Positions 17,520 to 26,641 are shown, counted from the first letter of the stretch. The stretch: DNA of 64,000 nt from CAYFQH01 sp964345215 (GCA_964345215.1 CAYFQH010000003.1:12635-76634), one strand, 5' to 3'. Notes: generated from the letters alone by a model not told the origin. Numbers and translations are program-made.

Positions 17520-19133
17520 ATGAAAAAATGGTGGCAGGAACGGGTGGTTTATCAAATTTACCCCCGCAGCTTTCAAGATTCAAACGGCGATGGCATCGGC
17601 GATATTCCCGGTATTATTTCAAGGCTGGATGCGTTAAAGGATTTAGGCATTGGGGTAATCTGGCTGTCCCCGGTATACCAATCCCCTGGGGCGGATAACG
17701 GCTACGACATCAGCGATTATAAGGCCATTGACCCCATTTTTGGTACCATGGCTGACATGGACAGGCTTTTTATAGAGGCTGAAAAGCGTGATATTAAAAT
17801 TATCATGGACTTGGTCATCAACCACACCTCCGATGAGCATGAGTGGTTTAAACAAAGCCGGGATAAAAACAGCCCCTACCGGGATTACTATATTTGGCGC
17901 CCCGGCCGGGAAGGAGGGAAACCGCCCAACAACTGGACAGGCTTTTTTGCCGGGGAAACCTGGGAATACGATGAACAGAGCGGGGAGTATTACCTTCACC
18001 TTTTCGATAAAAAACAGCCTGATTTAAACTACCATAACCCCAAAGTTATTGAGGAAGTGAAGGATATTCTTCGCTTTTGGCTTGATAAGGGGGCGGCGGG
18101 CTTTCGCTGCGATGTAATTAACATCATCTACAAAACCACTTTAGATGACGGCAAGCGAAGCTTTATTGTACAAGGGCTGGAACACTATAAATCCCAGGAG
18201 GGAAACCACCGTATCCTAAAGGCGTTACGCAGCGAAGTGCTGGATCAGTACGATTGCTTTACTGTTGGGGAAACAGTGATGGTGGATTTGGAGGAAGCCA
18301 AGCTTTTATGCGAGCCTGAGCATAAAGAGCTGGATATGGTTTTTTACTTTGACCACCTGGAAGTAGACAGGCGGGTGGCCCGGTATATCCCCAAAAAATT
18401 CAAGGCCAAAAAACTGTTGGAAGTGGTTACGAAATGGCAGCAAGGCCTTACCTGGAACGCCTTTTATTGGGAAAATCATGATCAGCCCCGCATTGTATCC
18501 CACTATGGGGATGAAGGGCAGTATTGGGAGCAGAGCGCCAAGCTTTTGGCTACCATGCAATTTACCATGGGGGGCACCTTGTTTATGTACCAAGGGCAGG
18601 AAATTGCCATGACCAACTTTGATTTTACCAGCCTAGCCCAGGTAGATGATGTAGAAAGCCATAACATTAACGCTTTTGCCAAAAGGCTGGGCCTGCCTAA
18701 AAGGCTCAGGTGGAAATGGCTTAAAATCTCCTCCCGGGATAACGGGCGCACCCCCATGCAGTGGAACAGCGGCCCAGGGGCAGGCTTTACCACCGGCACC
18801 CCTTGGCTGGGTATTAACCAAAACCATAAAACCATTAATTACCAAGAACAGAAGGACCGGGCCAGCTCGGTGCTTAACTACTATAAAAAGCTCATTGCCC
18901 TGCGTAAAAATACCCCGGCACTTATTTACGGCACCTTTATTCCCCTGTTTGCCAAGGGTTCCGTTATTGCCTATAGCCGTAAGTGGGAAGAGGAAGAGTA
19001 CGTTGTTCTGCTAAATTTTTCATCAAAACCGGCCAAGGCGGAATTTGCAGGGGCTGTGTATATTGGCAACACAGGCGCTAAGTACTTTAGCGGCAGCCTT
19101 GGGCCCTGGGAGGCCGTGGTTTTAAAACGATAA
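17520..19133 (+). CDS. GH13 alpha-glucosidase (oligo-1,6-glucosidase type)
   Basis: A 537-residue GH13 enzyme of the oligo-1,6-glucosidase/dextran glucosidase subfamily. The nucleophile is D198 in GFRCDVIN, the acid/base is E251 in TVGETVMVD, and D321 in ENHDQPRIV stabilises the transition state. The N-terminus WWQERVVYQIYPRSFQDSNGDG is diagnostic. It has no signal peptide. I use the ATG at 17520 because AAAAAGGTGATG serves as its binding site; the GTG at 17511 and ATG at 17514 lie within that site. Likely substrates are isomaltose-type oligosaccharides or sucrose released by the neighbouring alpha-galactosidase. Confidence 0.93.
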   Translation: MKKWWQERVVYQIYPRSFQDSNGDGIGDIPGIISRLDALKDLGIGVIWLSPVYQSPGADNGYDISDYKAIDPIFGTMADMDRLFIEAEKRDIKIIMDLVINHTSDEHEWFKQSRDKNSPYRDYYIWRPGREGGKPPNNWTGFFAGETWEYDEQSGEYYLHLFDKKQPDLNYHNPKVIEEVKDILRFWLDKGAAGFRCDVINIIYKTTLDDGKRSFIVQGLEHYKSQEGNHRILKALRSEVLDQYDCFTVGETVMVDLEEAKLLCEPEHKELDMVFYFDHLEVDRRVARYIPKKFKAKKLLEVVTKWQQGLTWNAFYWENHDQPRIVSHYGDEGQYWEQSAKLLATMQFTMGGTLFMYQGQEIAMTNFDFTSLAQVDDVESHNINAFAKRLGLPKRLRWKWLKISSRDNGRTPMQWNSGPGAGFTTGTPWLGINQNHKTINYQEQKDRASSVLNYYKKLIALRKNTPALIYGTFIPLFAKGSVIAYSRKWEEEEYVVLLNFSSKPAKAEFAGAVYIGNTGAKYFSGSLGPWEAVVLKR

Positions 19134-19145
19134 GGAGGGGATAAG

Positions 19146-21491
19146 GTGATTCACTTTGAGAACAGGGTTTTTAAACTGCAAAGCCAAAACACCAGCTACT
19201 GGTTTCAAATTGGCCCTTTTGGGCATTTGGAACATATTTACTATGGCCGAAAGCTGCCCCTTGATCAGCCCATCAAGCCCCTTGCCCTAAAAAGTACAGC
19301 TATGCTGGGCAGCAGTGTAATGTATGATAAAAGCAATGCCACATATTCCCTTGATAAAATTTGCCTGGAATGGGCAGGCATCGGCAAGGGGGACTACCGC
19401 AACCCCCCGGCAGAAATAAAAATGCCCGATGGCACCTACACGGCGGATTTTGTGTACCAAAGCCATCGAGTAGTAAAGGGGCCTGTGGCCATGGAGGGCT
19501 TGCCCGGTGCCTATGGGAAGGAGGAGGATTGCCAAACGTTGATTATTACACTGACGGATGAAAGCAATCAGGTAACCCTTCTTCTATACTATGGGGTTTA
19601 TGGTAAAACCGATGTGATTACCCGCCGTGCGGTGATTGAAAACGGTAATGAAAGGCCTCTGGTTATCCGCAAGCTGTTAAGCTTTAGCGTAGATATGGCT
19701 AATGACAATTATCACCTGGTTACCTTTAATGGGGGCTGGATTAAAGAAGGGCATAAGCAAATCGAAAAACTGGGCTATGGTATCAAGGTGAATGCTTCCA
19801 CTACGGGGGACAGCAGCAACCGCCATAACCCCGGCTTTTTGCTGGCGGCCCGGGGAGCCAGCGAAAACCAAGGTAATGTATATGGCTTTAACCTGATATA
19901 CAGCGGCAACCATTATGGGGCAGTAGAACTGAGCAACCATGATTTACTGCGGGTACAGCTGGGCATTAACCCCCACTGTTTTGAATGGGTGTTAAACCAA
20001 GGGGAGGCCTTCGAAACCCCCGAGGCTTTTATGACCTTCTCCCATCAAGGGTATAACGGCCTAAGCCACCATTTTCACGATTTTATAAACAACCACCTTG
20101 TTCGGGGGGATTGGAAGGACAAAGAACGTCCGGTTCTTTTAAACAACTGGGAAGCCTTTTTTTTTGAATTTACCCAGGGAAAATTATTAAATCTTGCCCG
20201 CCGCGGCCAAAAGCTGGGGATGGAACTGTTTGTATTGGATGATGGCTGGTTTATTGGCCGAAACAGCGATAAGGCAGGGCTTGGAGATTATGAAGTAAAC
20301 CGTAAAAAGCTGCCCCGGGGGCTTAGGGGGTTTTCCAAGGAGATACATGATTTAGGGCTTCTCTTTGGCCTTTGGTTCGAGCCTGAAATGGTGAATGAGG
20401 ATAGCAATTTATACCGTGCTCACCCAGAATATGCCCTTCAAACCCCAGGCAAAAAACCGGCTCTGGGGCGTAACCAGCTGGTGTTGGATTTATGCAACCC
20501 AGCAGTAAGGGATTACATAGTCGATAAGGTTACCCATATTTTAGACAGCTGCCAAATCGACTATGTAAAGTGGGATTATAACCGCCACATCAGCGATGGC
20601 TGCTCTTTGGTGCTCCAAAACCAAGGGGAGTTTTTTCACCGATACATTTTGGGGCTATATGATGTCCTCAGCCGTATTTTTTTGCCCCGGCCTCATATTC
20701 TTTTTGAAAGCTGCTCCAGTGGCGGCAACCGTTTTGATCCGGGGATGCTTTGTTTTTCTCCCCAAATTTGGACTTCTGATGATACGGATCCCATTGAGAG
20801 GCTGAGCATCCAAGGGGGCTTAAGCTATCTTTATCCCCCCTCTACCATGGGAGCACATGTGTCCGAGGCCCCGCATCAGCAAACCCTGCGGGACACACCC
20901 CTTAGTACCCGCTTTAATGTAGCGGCTTTTGGCTGTTTGGGCTATGAAATGGATGTAAAATACCTTACTAAAGTAGAAAAAAACGAAGTGAAAAGGCAAG
21001 TTGCCTTTTACAAGAAACATCGTAGAACCTTGCAGTATGGCCGCTTTTGGCGGGGTGAAACCTTTAAAGCCAACAAAGTGGTGTGGCATAGTGTAGAACA
21101 AAACCAAAAGGAGGCCATCAGCGGATTTTTCCAAACCCAGGCTACCGCCAGCGAAGGCTTTGACCGCTTACGCCTTTTAGGTCTTAACCCGGGGAAAAAA
21201 TATACCCTTAAAACCCGGCCCCAAAGCCTTTTTATTAAACGCTTTGGGGGGCTGGTAAAGCATATTTTACCCATTGCCCTAAACCCCCAGGGCCTGGTGT
21301 TGCGCACCGCCAATAAACGGTATGCCTTAACCGACTGTGTGGAGGAGTACGTGGCTTATGGGCAAACCCTTATGGAGGGTGTTCAGCTGAATAACCAGTT
21401 TGTGGGCAGCTACTATAATAATCAAACCCGCTTATTAGGGGATTTTGGCTCAAACCTGTACCTTGCCCGGGAAATGGGAGAAAACAACTAA
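19146..21491 (+). CDS. GH36 alpha-galactosidase
   Basis: A 781-residue GH36 alpha-galactosidase without a signal peptide, a little longer than the common 720-740. The nucleophile is D477 in KWDYNRH, the acid/base lies in TSDDTD (D545/D546), and ESCSSGGNRFDPGML and DDGWFIGRN are the other family motifs. It would remove galactose from melibiose and raffinose-family sugars. The GTG start 12 bases after the GH13 gene follows AAGGAGGGG. Its location between a GH13 enzyme and a GPH symporter fits a raffinose/melibiose pathway. Confidence 0.93.
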   Translation: MIHFENRVFKLQSQNTSYWFQIGPFGHLEHIYYGRKLPLDQPIKPLALKSTAMLGSSVMYDKSNATYSLDKICLEWAGIGKGDYRNPPAEIKMPDGTYTADFVYQSHRVVKGPVAMEGLPGAYGKEEDCQTLIITLTDESNQVTLLLYYGVYGKTDVITRRAVIENGNERPLVIRKLLSFSVDMANDNYHLVTFNGGWIKEGHKQIEKLGYGIKVNASTTGDSSNRHNPGFLLAARGASENQGNVYGFNLIYSGNHYGAVELSNHDLLRVQLGINPHCFEWVLNQGEAFETPEAFMTFSHQGYNGLSHHFHDFINNHLVRGDWKDKERPVLLNNWEAFFFEFTQGKLLNLARRGQKLGMELFVLDDGWFIGRNSDKAGLGDYEVNRKKLPRGLRGFSKEIHDLGLLFGLWFEPEMVNEDSNLYRAHPEYALQTPGKKPALGRNQLVLDLCNPAVRDYIVDKVTHILDSCQIDYVKWDYNRHISDGCSLVLQNQGEFFHRYILGLYDVLSRIFLPRPHILFESCSSGGNRFDPGMLCFSPQIWTSDDTDPIERLSIQGGLSYLYPPSTMGAHVSEAPHQQTLRDTPLSTRFNVAAFGCLGYEMDVKYLTKVEKNEVKRQVAFYKKHRRTLQYGRFWRGETFKANKVVWHSVEQNQKEAISGFFQTQATASEGFDRLRLLGLNPGKKYTLKTRPQSLFIKRFGGLVKHILPIALNPQGLVLRTANKRYALTDCVEEYVAYGQTLMEGVQLNNQFVGSYYNNQTRLLGDFGSNLYLAREMGENN

Positions 21492-21521
21492 ACAAAAAAA
21501 GAAAAAGGAAGGAATGGCCCT

Positions 21522-22898
21522 ATGGAAAAAAATTACGATAAGCGCAACCGCTTATGCTTTGGCCTTGGTACCATTGGCCGGGATATGTTTTACACCATGG
21601 TCAGTATGTTTTTAATGACCTATATTACCGAGGTCTTAATCGTGCCCGACCAAACCCTGATGATGCTTACCGGTGTCCTTACCGCCCTTCGTATTTTTGA
21701 TGCTTTTAACGACCCTGTGATGGGGGTTTTGGTGGATAATACCCGCAGCCGCTTTGGCAAATTCAAACCGGGCATGGTTATTGGTGCTTTAGTAGGGGCG
21801 GCCTGTATGCTGCTGATGTTTTTTGATATGGGCTTAACCGGGGCACGCTACGCCGTGGTATTCGCCCTGTGTTATTTACTGTGGGATATTTTTTATGGTC
21901 TAAACGACATTGCCTATTGGTCTATGCTTCCGGCTCTCTCAACAGACCAAACCCAAAGGGAAAAAATCGGTTCCTTTGCCCGCATTTGTGCCAATATCGG
22001 CATGTTTGCGGTGGTGGTTGGCATTTTGCCTGTTACCAACGCCATTGCCCAGGGCACCGGCAATTTAAAACAGGCCTGGTTCATTTTCGCTTTGGTTGTG
22101 GTGGCCCTTATGCTGGGTTTCCAGGCCATTACCTGGTTTGGGGTAAAGGAGAAAAAGGATTATTTTAAAGAGGAGGAGAAGACCTCCCTTAAAGAAATGA
22201 TTGGTGTTTTGTTTAAAAACGATCAACTTTTGTGGGTGGCGGTATCCATGTCGCTGTTTATGATTGGCTATTCTATTACTACAAGCTTTGGGGTTCATTA
22301 TTTTAAGTATATTTACGGCGATGAAAACATGTACTCTATTTTTGCAGCGGTGCTGGGGGTGTCTCAGCTTACGGCGCTTGGCCTTTTTAACCAGGTACGT
22401 AAACCCTTTACCCGCCGTCAGCTTTACACCGGGGCCACGGTGCTGGTAGTGCTGGGTTATGTGCTCTTCTTTTTTTCGCCTATGAACATGGTGTTCATCG
22501 GTATTGCCGGGATGCTTATTTTTGTAGGCCAAGCCTTCATACAAATGCTGATGCTCATGTTTTTGGCCGATACCATTGAATACGGCCAGTGGAAACTGGG
22601 TAAGCGCAACGAAAGTATTACTTTTTCCGTACAGCCTTTCATCAACAAAATCGGCGGGGCCATTGCCAATGGGGTACTGGGGGTTACCTTGGTACTTTCG
22701 GGGGTTAACAGCGCCAAATCAGCAGCCGAGGTAACAGCGCAGGGGGCTGCTACAGTGAAGGTATCTATGATGATTATTCCCCTCATTGCCATTATTTTAG
22801 GCTATGTGATTTACATGAAAAAATTCACCATCGATGAAAAGCGTTACGGTGAAATACTGGAGGACTTAAAACAGCGGGGAGACATTGCAAAGGAGTAG
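21522..22898 (+). CDS. GPH-family sugar:cation symporter (MelB-like)
   Basis: A 458-residue polytopic carrier with about 12 hydrophobic helices. Features of the glycoside-pentoside-hexuronide family are visible, including FGLGTIGRDMFYT near the N-terminus, DAFNDPVMGVLVDNTRSRFGKFKPG after helix 2 (the cation-binding Asp region) and DTIEYGQWKLGKRNES. Members couple uptake of melibiose, lactose or similar sugars to Na+ or H+ without phosphorylation. It is the last gene of the glycosidase operon and most likely supplies the three cytoplasmic hydrolases. Confidence 0.9.
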   Translation: MEKNYDKRNRLCFGLGTIGRDMFYTMVSMFLMTYITEVLIVPDQTLMMLTGVLTALRIFDAFNDPVMGVLVDNTRSRFGKFKPGMVIGALVGAACMLLMFFDMGLTGARYAVVFALCYLLWDIFYGLNDIAYWSMLPALSTDQTQREKIGSFARICANIGMFAVVVGILPVTNAIAQGTGNLKQAWFIFALVVVALMLGFQAITWFGVKEKKDYFKEEEKTSLKEMIGVLFKNDQLLWVAVSMSLFMIGYSITTSFGVHYFKYIYGDENMYSIFAAVLGVSQLTALGLFNQVRKPFTRRQLYTGATVLVVLGYVLFFFSPMNMVFIGIAGMLIFVGQAFIQMLMLMFLADTIEYGQWKLGKRNESITFSVQPFINKIGGAIANGVLGVTLVLSGVNSAKSAAEVTAQGAATVKVSMMIIPLIAIILGYVIYMKKFTIDEKRYGEILEDLKQRGDIAKE

Positions 22899-22950
22899 AA
22901 ACAAGGTCCAGCTTGGTTGCTATCTTTTTGTTTTTATTATTTACAGAAGA

Positions 22951-22987
22951 CCCTGGGGAAAAGATGAACTGCCCTGGGGCTTTTTTA
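22951..22987 (+). terminator. Terminator of the glycosidase operon
   Basis: Two copies of CCCTGGGG (22951-22958 and 22972-22979) can pair with each other as an 8-bp stem with two central G-U pairs, followed by CTTTTTT. Confidence 0.55.
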
Positions 22988-22989
22988 TG

Positions 22990-23018
22990 TTGACAAGAGA
23001 GGGAAACAGGAGTACACT
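22990..23018 (+). promoter_or_regulatory. Promoter of the flavodoxin gene
   Basis: A perfect TTGACA (22990-22995) and TACACT (23013-23018) with a 17-base spacer. The operator-like repeat follows directly. Confidence 0.7.
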
Positions 23019-23022
23019 TTTA

Positions 23023-23044
23023 TTAGTTAGCTATAACTAACTAA
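23023..23044 (+). promoter_or_regulatory. Inverted-repeat operator at the flavodoxin start site
   Basis: TTAGTTAG (23023-23030) and CTAACTAA (23037-23044) form a perfect 8-bp inverted repeat around CTATAA, placed at the expected transcription start, five bases after the -10 box. The short AT-rich dyad is the kind of site used by MarR/TetR-type repressors. No such regulator gene is in the window. Confidence 0.55.
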
Positions 23045-23069
23045 CGACTTTAATGAAGGGGGTTTTCCA

Positions 23070-23498
23070 ATGAAAAGCATTGCAATTATTTATTGGAGCG
23101 GCACCGGCAACACCCAGGCCATGGCTGAAGCCATTGCCCAAGGCATAGAGGAGGAAGGAAAGAGCGCCGACTTAATGGAAGTAAGTGAAGCTGAAGGGAA
23201 GGATATAACAGCCTACCAGGGCGTTCTTTTAGGTTGCCCTTCCATGGGAGACGAGGTTCTGGAAGAAGGAGAATTTGAACCCTTCTATACTGCCATTGAA
23301 AACGACCTTCAAAACAAACAGGTAGGACTTTTTGGCTCCTATGGCTGGGGAGACGGCCAGTGGATGAGAGATTGGGAGGAGCGGGCCAAAGAAGCCGGCC
23401 TTAAGGTATTTGAGGAAGGACTAATTGTTAACGAAACCCCCAATCAAAAAGATATAGACCAGTGTATGGCCTTTGGCAAACGTTTTGCGGGGTTATAA
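23070..23498 (+). CDS. Flavodoxin
   Basis: A 142-residue FMN electron carrier. The phosphate-binding loop is WSGTGNTQAMAEAI (residues 9-22), and the isoalloxazine-flanking loops are GCPSMGDE and GSYGWGDGQWMRDW, as in short-chain clostridial flavodoxins. It follows GAAGGGGG and has its own promoter, operator and terminator. Flavodoxins substitute for ferredoxin under iron limitation or serve radical-SAM and other redox enzymes; no partner is adjacent. Confidence 0.93.
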   Translation: MKSIAIIYWSGTGNTQAMAEAIAQGIEEEGKSADLMEVSEAEGKDITAYQGVLLGCPSMGDEVLEEGEFEPFYTAIENDLQNKQVGLFGSYGWGDGQWMRDWEERAKEAGLKVFEEGLIVNETPNQKDIDQCMAFGKRFAGL

Positions 23499-23530
23499 AA
23501 TTTAAATTGCCTTAGGCAATACGCATAATT

Positions 23531-23565
23531 AAAAAAGGTGCCGGCAGAATCCCGGCACCTTTTTT
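23531..23565 (+). terminator. Terminator after flavodoxin
   Basis: AAAAAAGGTGCCGG and CCGGCACCTTTTTT form a 14-bp perfect stem with a short loop and T run. Confidence 0.9.
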
Positions 23566-23581
23566 ATGGAAAAATGCCCCT

Positions 23582-23609
23582 TTGAAAGAAAAATGGAACA
23601 TGTTATAAT
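23582..23609 (+). promoter_or_regulatory. Promoter of the glycosyltransferase-tdk unit
   Basis: TTGAAA (23582-23587) and TATAAT (23604-23609) are 16 bases apart. The expected transcription start near 23616 lies so close to the gene that it favours the TTG start at 23630. Confidence 0.6.
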
Positions 23610-23629
23610 GCTAAAGGGTGGTGAATAAC

Positions 23630-24562
23630 TTGGTCGATATCCTTATGGCTACATACAATGGGGCCAAGCATATTAACAGGCAATTAAACAGCCTGCTGGA
23701 GCAAACTTATCAAAACTGGCACCTGTGGGTGCAGGATGATGGTTCGGCTGATGGCACTGTTGATTTAATCAGGGCCTTTATCACCGCCCATCCAGGAAAG
23801 GCAACTTTGGTTGAAAACCATCCCCACCCCAAAGGGGCCAGTACCAATTTTTTCAGTCTTCTTCATTTTGCACAAAGGCCCTATGTGTTTTTTTGTGACC
23901 AGGATGACTTATGGTACCCTGATAAAATCGAAAAAACCCTTTATATGCTAAAACAGGGAGAAAAAGAAAAGGGCAAAAACCTTCCCTTACTCGTTCATAC
24001 GGATCTGCGGGTGGTGGATGATAATATGGAAGAAATCGCCCCCTCTTTTATGGCCTATCAAAAATTACAGCAAAGGCCTGCTACTTTGCCCCAGCTTTTA
24101 TGTCAAAATAATATTACCGGCTGTACCATGGCTGTAAACCGGGCTTTGGTTCAAAAAATGTATACAGGGGTCATCCCCCAGGGTATATTGATGCATGATT
24201 GGTGGCTGGGCATCGGTGCTGCGGCCTTCGGGCACATTTATTATCTGCCCCAAAGCACCATGGCCTATTGCCAGCATGGGGAAAACGAGGTAGGGGCGAA
24301 AAAAAGCCAACTGGTTATAAATACCCTTGAGGCCTTAGGGCAAAAAGAAACCATGAAGAAAAAGATTGAAAACACCTACCTGCAAGCCCAGGTATTTTAT
24401 AAAATCTATGGGGAACTTTTACCGGCCCAAGCAGCCAAGATCATTTTGGACTATGGAAACCTTCCCCAACAGGGCAAATTGTACCGGATGAAAAAAATCC
24501 TTTTCGGCCCTTATAAGAAGCAGGGCTTTTCCAGAGTTTTAGGGCAACTGGTATACTGCTAA
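23630..24562 (+). CDS. Family 2 glycosyltransferase (rhamnosyltransferase-like)
   Basis: A 310-residue GT2 enzyme. The nucleotide-sugar site reads VDILMATYNGAKHINRQLNS, with VQDDGSADGT and the metal-binding FCDQDDLWYPDK. The chain resembles cell-wall polysaccharide rhamnosyl- or glucosyltransferases and has no membrane helix. I prefer the TTG start at 23630, preceded by AAAGGGTGGTGA; GTG codons at 23618 and 23621 fall inside this binding site and almost at the predicted transcription start. It sits alone, not in a polysaccharide cluster, so the acceptor is unknown. Confidence 0.85.
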   Translation: MVDILMATYNGAKHINRQLNSLLEQTYQNWHLWVQDDGSADGTVDLIRAFITAHPGKATLVENHPHPKGASTNFFSLLHFAQRPYVFFCDQDDLWYPDKIEKTLYMLKQGEKEKGKNLPLLVHTDLRVVDDNMEEIAPSFMAYQKLQQRPATLPQLLCQNNITGCTMAVNRALVQKMYTGVIPQGILMHDWWLGIGAAAFGHIYYLPQSTMAYCQHGENEVGAKKSQLVINTLEALGQKETMKKKIENTYLQAQVFYKIYGELLPAQAAKIILDYGNLPQQGKLYRMKKILFGPYKKQGFSRVLGQLVYC

Positions 24563-24590
24563 GGAACATTAAAAAGAGAGGAAGACAATT

Positions 24591-25235
24591 GTGGCAAAAC
24601 TTTATTTTCGCTACGGGGCCATGGGCTCCAGCAAAACAGCTAACGCCATTATGGTTGAATATAATTACCACGAGCGCAACCAACGGGTGCTGATGGTTAA
24701 GCCTCAGCTGGATACCAGGGATGGGGAGCACATGCTCCGCTCCAGAAGCGGCCTTGAAACCAAGTGCCGTTTTATGGAAGAAATGAATGATATTAATATT
24801 AAAAAGTACGACTGTGTTATTGTAGATGAGGCTCAATTTTTAACGAAAGCCCAGGTGGAAAAACTGGTGAGTATTGTAGATGATGATAATATTCCCGTCA
24901 TTGCCTACGGCCTTCGGGCAGATTTTCAGGGCAATTTGTTTGAAGGCAGCCAGTGGCTTTTGGCTTGGGCCGATACCATTGAAGAGGTAAAAACCATTTG
25001 CTGGTGCGGTAAAAAAGCCATCTGCAACACAAGAGTTATTGACGGTAAGGCAGTAAAAGAGGGAGAGCAAATTGTTCTTGGAGGCAATGAGGCTTATGTA
25101 AGCCTGTGCCGCAAGCATTGGAAAGCCGGTGATTTAGGCTCTTTTGCGCCCTTTTACCACCATGGGAAAGATACCGGCAAACAATTAAAAAACAACTTTT
25201 CGCTGTGGGTTGACAAATCAGAGGGAAATGAGTAA
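24591..25235 (+). CDS. tdk: Thymidine kinase (type II)
   Basis: A 214-residue type II thymidine kinase that phosphorylates thymidine with ATP in the salvage pathway. The P-loop is GAMGSSKTANA (residues 9-19), the Walker-B-like DEAQFL follows, and the C-terminal lasso has the zinc-type cysteines CWCGKKAIC and LCRKHW. The start is GTG behind AGAGGAAG. It is 28 bases after the glycosyltransferase and probably cotranscribed. Its last codons overlap the promoter of the downstream tRNA gene. Confidence 0.93.
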   Translation: MAKLYFRYGAMGSSKTANAIMVEYNYHERNQRVLMVKPQLDTRDGEHMLRSRSGLETKCRFMEEMNDINIKKYDCVIVDEAQFLTKAQVEKLVSIVDDDNIPVIAYGLRADFQGNLFEGSQWLLAWADTIEEVKTICWCGKKAICNTRVIDGKAVKEGEQIVLGGNEAYVSLCRKHWKAGDLGSFAPFYHHGKDTGKQLKNNFSLWVDKSEGNE

Positions 25236-25238
25236 AAT
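25210..25238 (+). promoter_or_regulatory. Promoter of tRNA-Gly (and possibly tuf)
   Basis: A perfect TTGACA (25210-25215) and TAAAAT (25233-25238) with a 17-base spacer overlap the end of tdk. No terminator is visible between the tRNA and tuf, so both could be one transcript. Confidence 0.65.
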
Positions 25239-25268
25239 AAACCTCGACTGCATGGGTTTTGTGGACAT

Positions 25269-25342
25269 GCGGGTGTAACTCAATGGTAGAGTGCCAGCTT
25301 CCCAAGCTGGTTACGTGGGTTCGATTCCCATCACCCGCTCCA
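25269..25342 (+). tRNA. tRNA-Gly (anticodon CCC)
   Basis: The 7-bp acceptor stem GCGGGTG/CACCCGC, the anticodon stem CCAGC/GCTGG around loop TTCCCAA, and the T-arm GTGGG-TTCGATT-CCCAT are all present. The anticodon is CCC, reading GGG glycine codons. The discriminator base is T, as expected for tRNA-Gly, and CCA is encoded. It lies 70 bases upstream of tuf. Confidence 0.95.
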
Positions 25343-25412
25343 ACCACACGGTTCATGCTGTTCTATTATAAAAAAACAATACTGCTTCATTTTATTAAAG
25401 GAGGAACTTTCA

Positions 25413-26627
25413 ATGGGAAAGGCAAAATTTGAAAGAAATAAGCCACACGTAAACATTGGCACCATTGGTCACGTAGACCATGGTAAAACCACTTTAACCG
25501 CAGCAATCACCATGGTGCTGGGGGTAAAGGGCGGAGCGCATGCAATGAAGTATGACGAAATTGACAAAGCGCCCGAAGAAAAAGCACGTGGAATCACGAT
25601 CAATACATCCCACGTAGAGTATGAAACCGAAGCCCGTCACTATGCCCACGTAGACTGCCCAGGCCACGCCGACTATGTAAAAAACATGATTACCGGCGCA
25701 GCCCAAATGGACGGCGCGATTTTGGTGGTATCTTCCCCCGACGGCCCCATGCCCCAAACCCGTGAACATATCTTGTTGGCCCGTCAGGTTGGTGTTCCTT
25801 ACATCGTAGTGTTCATGAACAAAACCGATATGATGGATGATGAAGAATTATTGGAACTGGTTGAAATGGAAATTCGCGAACTGTTAAGCGAATACGATTT
25901 CCCCGGCGACGATACCCCCATCATCAAGGGTTCTGCCTTAAAAGCCTTGGAATATATACAGGGCGGCGGCACTGATGTAGAAAACGAAGCTTCCACCAAG
26001 CCCATCTTAGAGCTGATGGCCGCTGTTGACTCCTACATCCCTTCACCCGAAAGAGCTGTGGATCAACCCTTCCTCATGCCTGTAGAAGACGTGTTCTCCA
26101 TTACAGGCCGTGGTACCGTTGCAACCGGCCGTGTAGAACGTGGTTTGGTTAAAGTGAATGATACCGTAGAAATCGTTGGTTTAATGGAAAAAGCCCGCAG
26201 CGTAGTAATAACCGGGGTTGAAATGTTCCGTAAATTGTTAGACCAGGCTGAAGCCGGCGATAATATCGGCGTTCTTCTGCGGGGTGTACAAAGAGACGAC
26301 ATTCAGCGCGGCCAGGTGTTGGCAAAACCCGGCACCATTAAACCCCACACCAACTTCATGGGCGAAGTATACGTGCTGACCAAAGATGAAGGCGGCCGTC
26401 ATACCCCCTTCTTCAACGGCTATCGTCCTCAGTTCTACTTTAGAACAACCGACGTAACCGGCTCCATTAAAATGCCTGAAGGCGTTGAAATGGTTATGCC
26501 TGGTGACAACATCCAAATGGAGATTGATTTAATCACTCCCATCGCCATTGAACAGGGCCTGCGTTTTGCTATTCGCGAAGGCGGGCGTACTGTTGGCTCT
26601 GGTGTTGTAGCTAAAGTGATCGCTTAA
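25413..26627 (+). CDS. tuf: Elongation factor Tu
   Basis: EF-Tu delivers aminoacyl-tRNA to the ribosome with GTP. The 404-residue chain has G1 GHVDHGKTT, switch I RGITINTSHVEYET, G3 DCPGHADY and G4 NKTD, then domains II and III to the canonical VGSGVVAKVIA-type end. Two places differ from the common sequence: SSPDGPMPQTREH instead of SAADGPMPQTREH, and NKTD instead of NKCD/NKVD. fusA and the str operon are not adjacent; tuf is set between tRNA-Gly and the S10 operon with its own terminator. Confidence 0.97.
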   Translation: MGKAKFERNKPHVNIGTIGHVDHGKTTLTAAITMVLGVKGGAHAMKYDEIDKAPEEKARGITINTSHVEYETEARHYAHVDCPGHADYVKNMITGAAQMDGAILVVSSPDGPMPQTREHILLARQVGVPYIVVFMNKTDMMDDEELLELVEMEIRELLSEYDFPGDDTPIIKGSALKALEYIQGGGTDVENEASTKPILELMAAVDSYIPSPERAVDQPFLMPVEDVFSITGRGTVATGRVERGLVKVNDTVEIVGLMEKARSVVITGVEMFRKLLDQAEAGDNIGVLLRGVQRDDIQRGQVLAKPGTIKPHTNFMGEVYVLTKDEGGRHTPFFNGYRPQFYFRTTDVTGSIKMPEGVEMVMPGDNIQMEIDLITPIAIEQGLRFAIREGGRTVGSGVVAKVIA

Positions 26628-26641
26628 GCAAAACTAAAAGT

